DNA from: BACL11 sp945865535
GTDB taxonomy: Bacteria; Bacteroidota; Bacteroidia; Flavobacteriales; BACL11
DNA length: 55,321 nucleotides
Assembly: GCA_947502765.1 (NCBI GenBank)
Contig: CANNBA010000014.1
Span: forward strand, 1 to 55,321
Direction: 5' to 3'
Positions 52,019 to 55,321 of the stretch are shown piece by piece. Position 1 is the stretch's first letter, and each line of letters begins with the position of its first letter. The translations under genes were made by a program, and so were the position numbers. The notes beneath the pieces are model-generated. The model worked only from the letters and a program-made list of their open reading frames with translations. It made no database searches and was not told the origin of the DNA.

Positions 52019-54118
52019 TTATTCTCCTTTAACTTTTTTAATTACTTCATCAGATATATTTCTTGGAGCTTCAACAAAATTAAAGAACTCCATTGTTGAG
52101 GTTGCTCTTCCAGAAGTAATTGTTCTTAAATCTGTAATGTATCCAAACATTTCTGATAATGGAACTTTACCATTTACAACTTTAGCCCCTGCCTTATCGT
52201 CCATACCCTCTACTTGACCTCTTCTTCTATTTAAATCTCCAATTACATCCCCCATATTTTCTTCAGGAGTAATAACTGTTAATTTCATAATTGGCTCTAA
52301 GATTTTAGGATTAGCTTGTCTTGCAGCTGCTTTAAAAGCAATTTGAGCACAAATCTCAAATGATAATGCATCAGAATCCACATCATGATAAGACCCGTCA
52401 TATAATTTTACTTTCATAGAATTCAAAGGATATCCTGCCAACACACCATTTGTCATTGCCAACTTAAATCCTTTTTCAATAGAAGGGACAAACTCCTTAG
52501 GAATATTACCTCCTTTAATTTCATTTACAAATTGCAAGCCCTCTCCTTCAAAATCAGCATCAACTGGAGATAATTCAAATCTTATATCAGCAAATTTACC
52601 TCTACCACCTGATTGTTTTTTGTAAACTTCTTTATGATCAACAGAAGTTGTAATTGCTTCTTTATAGGCTACCTGTGGCGCTCCTTGATTAACGTCAACA
52701 TCAAATTCTCTTCTTAATCTATCTACAATAATTTCAAGGTGTAATTCTCCCATTCCAGATATAATTGTTTGTCCGGTATCATGATCTGTCTTAACATTAA
52801 ATGTTGGATCTTCTTCAGCAAGTTTTCCAAGAGCAACACCTAACTTATCAATATCTTTTTGAGTTTTAGGCTCAACAGCAATACCAATTACTGGCTCTGG
52901 AAAATCCATAGATTCTAAAACAATAGGTGCTTTTAAATCGCATAAGGTATCTCCAGTTCTAATATCTTTAAATCCAACAAGAGCTGCAATATCACCAGCT
53001 GACAAAGAGTCAATCTGATTTTGCTTATTAGAATGCATCTGATAAATTCTTGAAATTCTTTCTTTGTTACCTGTTCTTGAATTATAAACAAAAGTACCCT
53101 GCTCTAATTTTCCAGAATATGCTCTTGTAAAGCATAAACGACCCACATAAGGATCAGTAGCAATTTTAAAAGCTAATGCAGAAAACGGTGCGTCAACAGA
53201 AGGCTTTCTAGTTTCTTCTGCATCAGTATCAGGATTCTTACCTACAATTGCTTCAACATCAAGAGGGGATGGTAAAATTTCCATTACCATATCAAGCATA
53301 GCCTGAACTCCTTTATTTTTAAATGCAGAACCACACATCATTGGAACAACTTTTGCTGAAATAGTAGCAGCACGCAAAGCGTTTAATATTTCTCTTTCTG
53401 TTAATGAATTTTCATCTTCAAAATATTTTTCTAATAAGGAGTCATCAAATTCAGCAACAGCTTCTAATAATTGACCTCTATATTTTCTAGCCTCATCAAT
53501 AATATCTGCAGGAATCTCAACTTCTTTAAAAGTCATTCCTTGATCTTCCTCATTCCAAACAATTCCTTTAAAATTAATAAGATCTACTACTCCTCTAAAG
53601 TCATCTTCATCTCCAATTGGAATTTGTAATGGAAGTGCATGACTACCTAACATTGTTTTAACTTGTTCAGATACTTTTAAGAAGTTAGCTCCTTGACGGT
53701 CCATTTTATTTACAAAGCCTATTCTTGGAACATTGTAATTATTTGCCAATCTCCAGTTAGTTTCTGATTGAGGCTCAACACCATCAACAGCAGAAAATAA
53801 AAATACTAAACCATCTAAAACTCTAAGAGATCTATTTACTTCTACAGTAAAATCAACGTGACCTGGAGTGTCAATAATATTTACATGGTATTTTTGACCT
53901 CTATAATCCCAATCTAATGTTGTAGCAGCTGAAGTAATAGTAATACCTCTTTCTTGTTCTTGCTCCATCCAATCCATTGTTGCGGCACCATCATGAACCT
54001 CTCCAATCTTGTGATTGACACCTCCATAAAACAAAATACGCTCAGTAGTTGTAGTTTTTCCAGCATCAATATGTGCTGCAATACCAATATTTCTAGTAAA
54101 TTTTAAGTCTCTTGCCAT
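52019..54118 (-). CDS. fusA: Elongation factor G
   Basis: 699 residues, five-domain translocation GTPase. G1 AHIDAGKTT (15-23), RGITI switch region (about 55-63, ERGITITSA), G3 DTPGHVDF, G4 NKMDRQGA and the domain IV region with IKGGNIPKEFVPS are visible. No fusion or truncation. It is located between rpsG (six bases) and rpsJ (14 bases). Confidence 0.98.
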   Translation of the reverse strand: MARDLKFTRNIGIAAHIDAGKTTTTERILFYGGVNHKIGEVHDGAATMDWMEQEQERGITITSAATTLDWDYRGQKYHVNIIDTPGHVDFTVEVNRSLRVLDGLVFLFSAVDGVEPQSETNWRLANNYNVPRIGFVNKMDRQGANFLKVSEQVKTMLGSHALPLQIPIGDEDDFRGVVDLINFKGIVWNEEDQGMTFKEVEIPADIIDEARKYRGQLLEAVAEFDDSLLEKYFEDENSLTEREILNALRAATISAKVVPMMCGSAFKNKGVQAMLDMVMEILPSPLDVEAIVGKNPDTDAEETRKPSVDAPFSALAFKIATDPYVGRLCFTRAYSGKLEQGTFVYNSRTGNKERISRIYQMHSNKQNQIDSLSAGDIAALVGFKDIRTGDTLCDLKAPIVLESMDFPEPVIGIAVEPKTQKDIDKLGVALGKLAEEDPTFNVKTDHDTGQTIISGMGELHLEIIVDRLRREFDVDVNQGAPQVAYKEAITTSVDHKEVYKKQSGGRGKFADIRFELSPVDADFEGEGLQFVNEIKGGNIPKEFVPSIEKGFKLAMTNGVLAGYPLNSMKVKLYDGSYHDVDSDALSFEICAQIAFKAAARQANPKILEPIMKLTVITPEENMGDVIGDLNRRRGQVEGMDDKAGAKVVNGKVPLSEMFGYITDLRTITSGRATSTMEFFNFVEAPRNISDEVIKKVKGE

Positions 54119-54124
54119 TATAAT

Positions 54125-54595
54125 TTAAAATTTAAAATGAGAGAAAGCTTTATTTGCTTCAGCCATTCTATGAGTATCTTGCTTTTTCTTATAGGCAGTA
54201 CCTTCTTCTTTATAAGCAGCCATAAGCTCAGCTGATAATTTTGCATCCATTGTCTTTTCATTTCTTTTTCTTGCAGCAGCAATCATCCACTTCATACCTA
54301 AAGAAATTCTTCTATCCTCTCTTACAGGATGAGGGATTTGAAAAGTAGCTCCTCCAATTCTTTTTGACCTTACTTCAACATGAGGCATCACATTCTCTAA
54401 TGCTTTCTCAAAAACAACTAATGCTTCTTCCTCTTTAATTTTTGAAGCTATATTATCTAATGCCGTATAAAATACTTTAAATGCAGTAGTTTTTTTACCA
54501 TCAAACATTAAATTATTTACAAACCTTGTAACATTAGTATTGCCAAATCTTGGATCTGGTAATAAAATTTTCTTCTTGGCACTTGTCTTTCTCAT
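54125..54595 (-). CDS. rpsG: 30S ribosomal protein S7
   Basis: 156 residues. Nucleates head assembly. Starts MRKTSAKKKILLPDPRFGN; VEVRSKRIGGATFQIPHPVRED and the C-terminal region HRMAEANKAFSHFKF are typical. In E. coli it represses the str operon. Thirteen bases after rpsL. Confidence 0.98.
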   Translation of the reverse strand: MRKTSAKKKILLPDPRFGNTNVTRFVNNLMFDGKKTTAFKVFYTALDNIASKIKEEEALVVFEKALENVMPHVEVRSKRIGGATFQIPHPVREDRRISLGMKWMIAAARKRNEKTMDAKLSAELMAAYKEEGTAYKKKQDTHRMAEANKAFSHFKF

Positions 54596-54608
54596 TCTTT
54601 ATTCTATA

Positions 54609-54986
54609 TTATTTCTTCTTAGGCCTTTTAGCTCCATACTTTGATCTTCTTTGAGTTCTTTCATTCACCCCAGAAGTATCTAATGCCCCTCTAACAATAT
54701 GGTATCTTACTCCTGGTAAATCTTTTACTCTACCTCCTCTTACTAATACTACCGAGTATTCTTGAAGATTGTGCCCTTCACCTCCAATATATGCATTCAC
54801 CTCATTCCCATTTGTTAATCTTACCCTAGCAACTTTTCTTAAAGCTGAGTTTGGTTTTTTAGGAGTAGTTGTGTAAACTCTCGTACAAACTCCTCTTCTT
54901 TGAGGGCAGCTTTTTAAAGCTAATGACTTGCTCTTTTTTACAATAGCAGTCCTACCCTTTCTTACTAATTGTTGTATTGTTGGCAT
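54609..54986 (-). CDS. rpsL: 30S ribosomal protein S12
   Basis: 125 residues. Decoding-centre protein. The conserved TPKKPNSALRK (41-51) and GGRVKDLPGVRYH (about 85-97) loops carry the lysines found in streptomycin-sensitive ribosomes. First gene of the str-S10-spc-alpha cluster, with a -7 box 24 bases upstream and no room for a long structured leader. Confidence 0.98.
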   Translation of the reverse strand: MPTIQQLVRKGRTAIVKKSKSLALKSCPQRRGVCTRVYTTTPKKPNSALRKVARVRLTNGNEVNAYIGGEGHNLQEYSVVLVRGGRVKDLPGVRYHIVRGALDTSGVNERTQRRSKYGAKRPKKK

Positions 54987-55010
54987 ATTATATCTTCACT
55001 TAAATGGGCG

Positions 55011-55019
55011 GCAAATTTA
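55011..55019 (-). promoter_or_regulatory. -7 promoter box of the ribosomal cluster (rpsL)
   Basis: The minus strand reads TAAATTTGC, a full TAnnTTTGC match, 24 bases before the rpsL ATG. A TTTTG (55033-55037) lies 13 bases upstream, shorter than the usual 19-20 spacing, so the -33 element is uncertain. It is the only clear promoter-like box seen for the whole 18-kb cluster. Confidence 0.6.
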
Positions 55020-55134
55020 GTAATTTATTCTACAAAATGAAAAAAAGACACTATTTTTTTTAACTCTACTTTTTATCTTATTTTTATTCTAACAAATTGT
55101 GATTAGGATGATGATTTTCAAGACGAATAATATA

Positions 55135-55171
55135 GTCAATAAAAAAAGGCACTAAAAATTAGTGCCTTTTT
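55135..55171 (-). terminator. Rho-independent terminator after the T9SS type A gene
   Basis: A perfect 12-bp inverted repeat AAAAAGGCACTA (55143-55154) / TAGTGCCTTTTT (55160-55171) with a five-base loop. On the minus strand it is followed by further T (TTATT), matching termination of the gene ending at 55193. It also looks competent on the plus strand. The remaining part of the 206-bp gap, 55020-55134, shows only A/T-rich sequence. Confidence 0.85.
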
Positions 55172-55192
55172 GAAATATTAAAATCCTTAAAT

Positions 55193-55321
55193 CTACTCAA
55201 TCACCAGCTTAATATTGTTTAAATATTCTTTGTTTATCTCAATTTCCATAAAATAGATTCCACTGGCTTTGTTGGTTCTTTTAATGATGTATTTATCAGT
55301 ATCTGCTAGCTCATAGCTCTC
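55193..55321 (-). CDS. T9SS type A cargo protein, C-terminal end only
   Basis: The final 42 codons and TAG stop (55193-55195) of a minus-strand gene that enters from the right edge. The residues DKYIIKRTNKASGIYFMEIE followed by INKEYLNNIKLVIE fit the last strands of the T9SS type A sorting domain (pattern SGIYF-x-I ... K-L/V-V-I-x). The body of the protein and its function are outside the window. Confidence 0.72.
   Translation of the reverse strand, partial: ESYELADTDKYIIKRTNKASGIYFMEIEINKEYLNNIKLVIE

Noticed and set aside
52004..52019. Possible lost or broken tuf gene between fusA and rpsJ
   Set aside because: The gap is only 14 bases and holds no remnant. Absence of tuf here is simply a gene-order difference.
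55109..55156. Tiny plus-strand frame (MMIFKTNN..., about 15 codons) before the terminator
   Set aside because: Too short, no promoter or initiation context, and it ends inside the terminator stem.
54987..55192. Structured ribosomal leader or riboswitch upstream of rpsL
   Set aside because: The -7 box is only 24 bases from the ATG, leaving about 20 nt of leader. No stem is apparent other than the terminator of the neighbouring gene.

Overview
The window is a compact, AT-rich chromosomal segment (roughly one third G+C by eye) from a member of the Bacteroidota, most likely Flavobacteriia or a close relative. The evidence is: type IX secretion (T9SS) C-terminal sorting domains of both type A and type B (CHU_C); SprB-type repeats, GEVED and choice-of-anchor L domains; a complete Bat (aerotolerance) operon; DUF4293 next to rho; promoters of the Bacteroidota form TTTG-N19/20-TAnnTTTG; and almost no Shine-Dalgarno sequences. 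No gap between genes exceeds 300 bases (the longest is 54987-55192). I see no tRNA, rRNA, insertion sequence, prophage, CRISPR array, restriction or other defence locus.

Layout. 1-1858: 5' part of a secreted choice-of-anchor L protein that runs off the left edge. 1911-4433: truA and an MsbA-like ABC exporter, back to back on the minus strand. 4552-12491: an eight-gene plus-strand operon (MoxR ATPase, DUF58 protein, a short BatD-like membrane protein, BatA, BatB, BatC, BatD, BatE), followed by an array of eight 11-bp repeats. 12647-20381: two giant T9SS type B surface proteins, one with GEVED and SprB-like modules, the other with a C-type lectin-like domain and tandem Ig-like repeats; a small phosphoesterase follows. 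20879-29331: housekeeping genes: DUF4293, rho, ispE, accA, dnaB, a conserved secreted protein often labelled asparagine synthetase B, and an acyl-CoA ligase. 29503-33335: a DEAD-box helicase, a membrane-anchored putative metallopeptidase and a UbiD-family decarboxylase. 33394-37106: gltA, eno and carA. 37161-54986: the fused str-S10-spc-alpha ribosomal cluster from rpsL to rplQ, all on the minus strand, without tuf between fusA and rpsJ and without adk between secY and map. 55193-55321: the C-terminus of a T9SS type A cargo protein.

How the genes work together. The Bat operon joins a MoxR AAA+ ATPase to inner-membrane von Willebrand A proteins and TPR proteins, presumably a cell-envelope maintenance machine. 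The large surface proteins are exported by Sec and then by the T9SS, which is encoded elsewhere. The ribosomal cluster is read as one long unit with A/T-rich short gaps and one-base stop/start overlaps, and probably ends at a hairpin after rplQ; carA-eno-gltA follow in the same orientation and end at a strong terminator.

Nothing here is a clear-cut new biological system. The best leads are three apparently leaderless genes whose -7 box lies 4 nt before the start codon, the lectin-bearing surface protein, the dnaB-coupled putative amidotransferase-like secreted protein, the 11-bp repeat array, and the shared-centre divergent promoters of rho and DUF4293.
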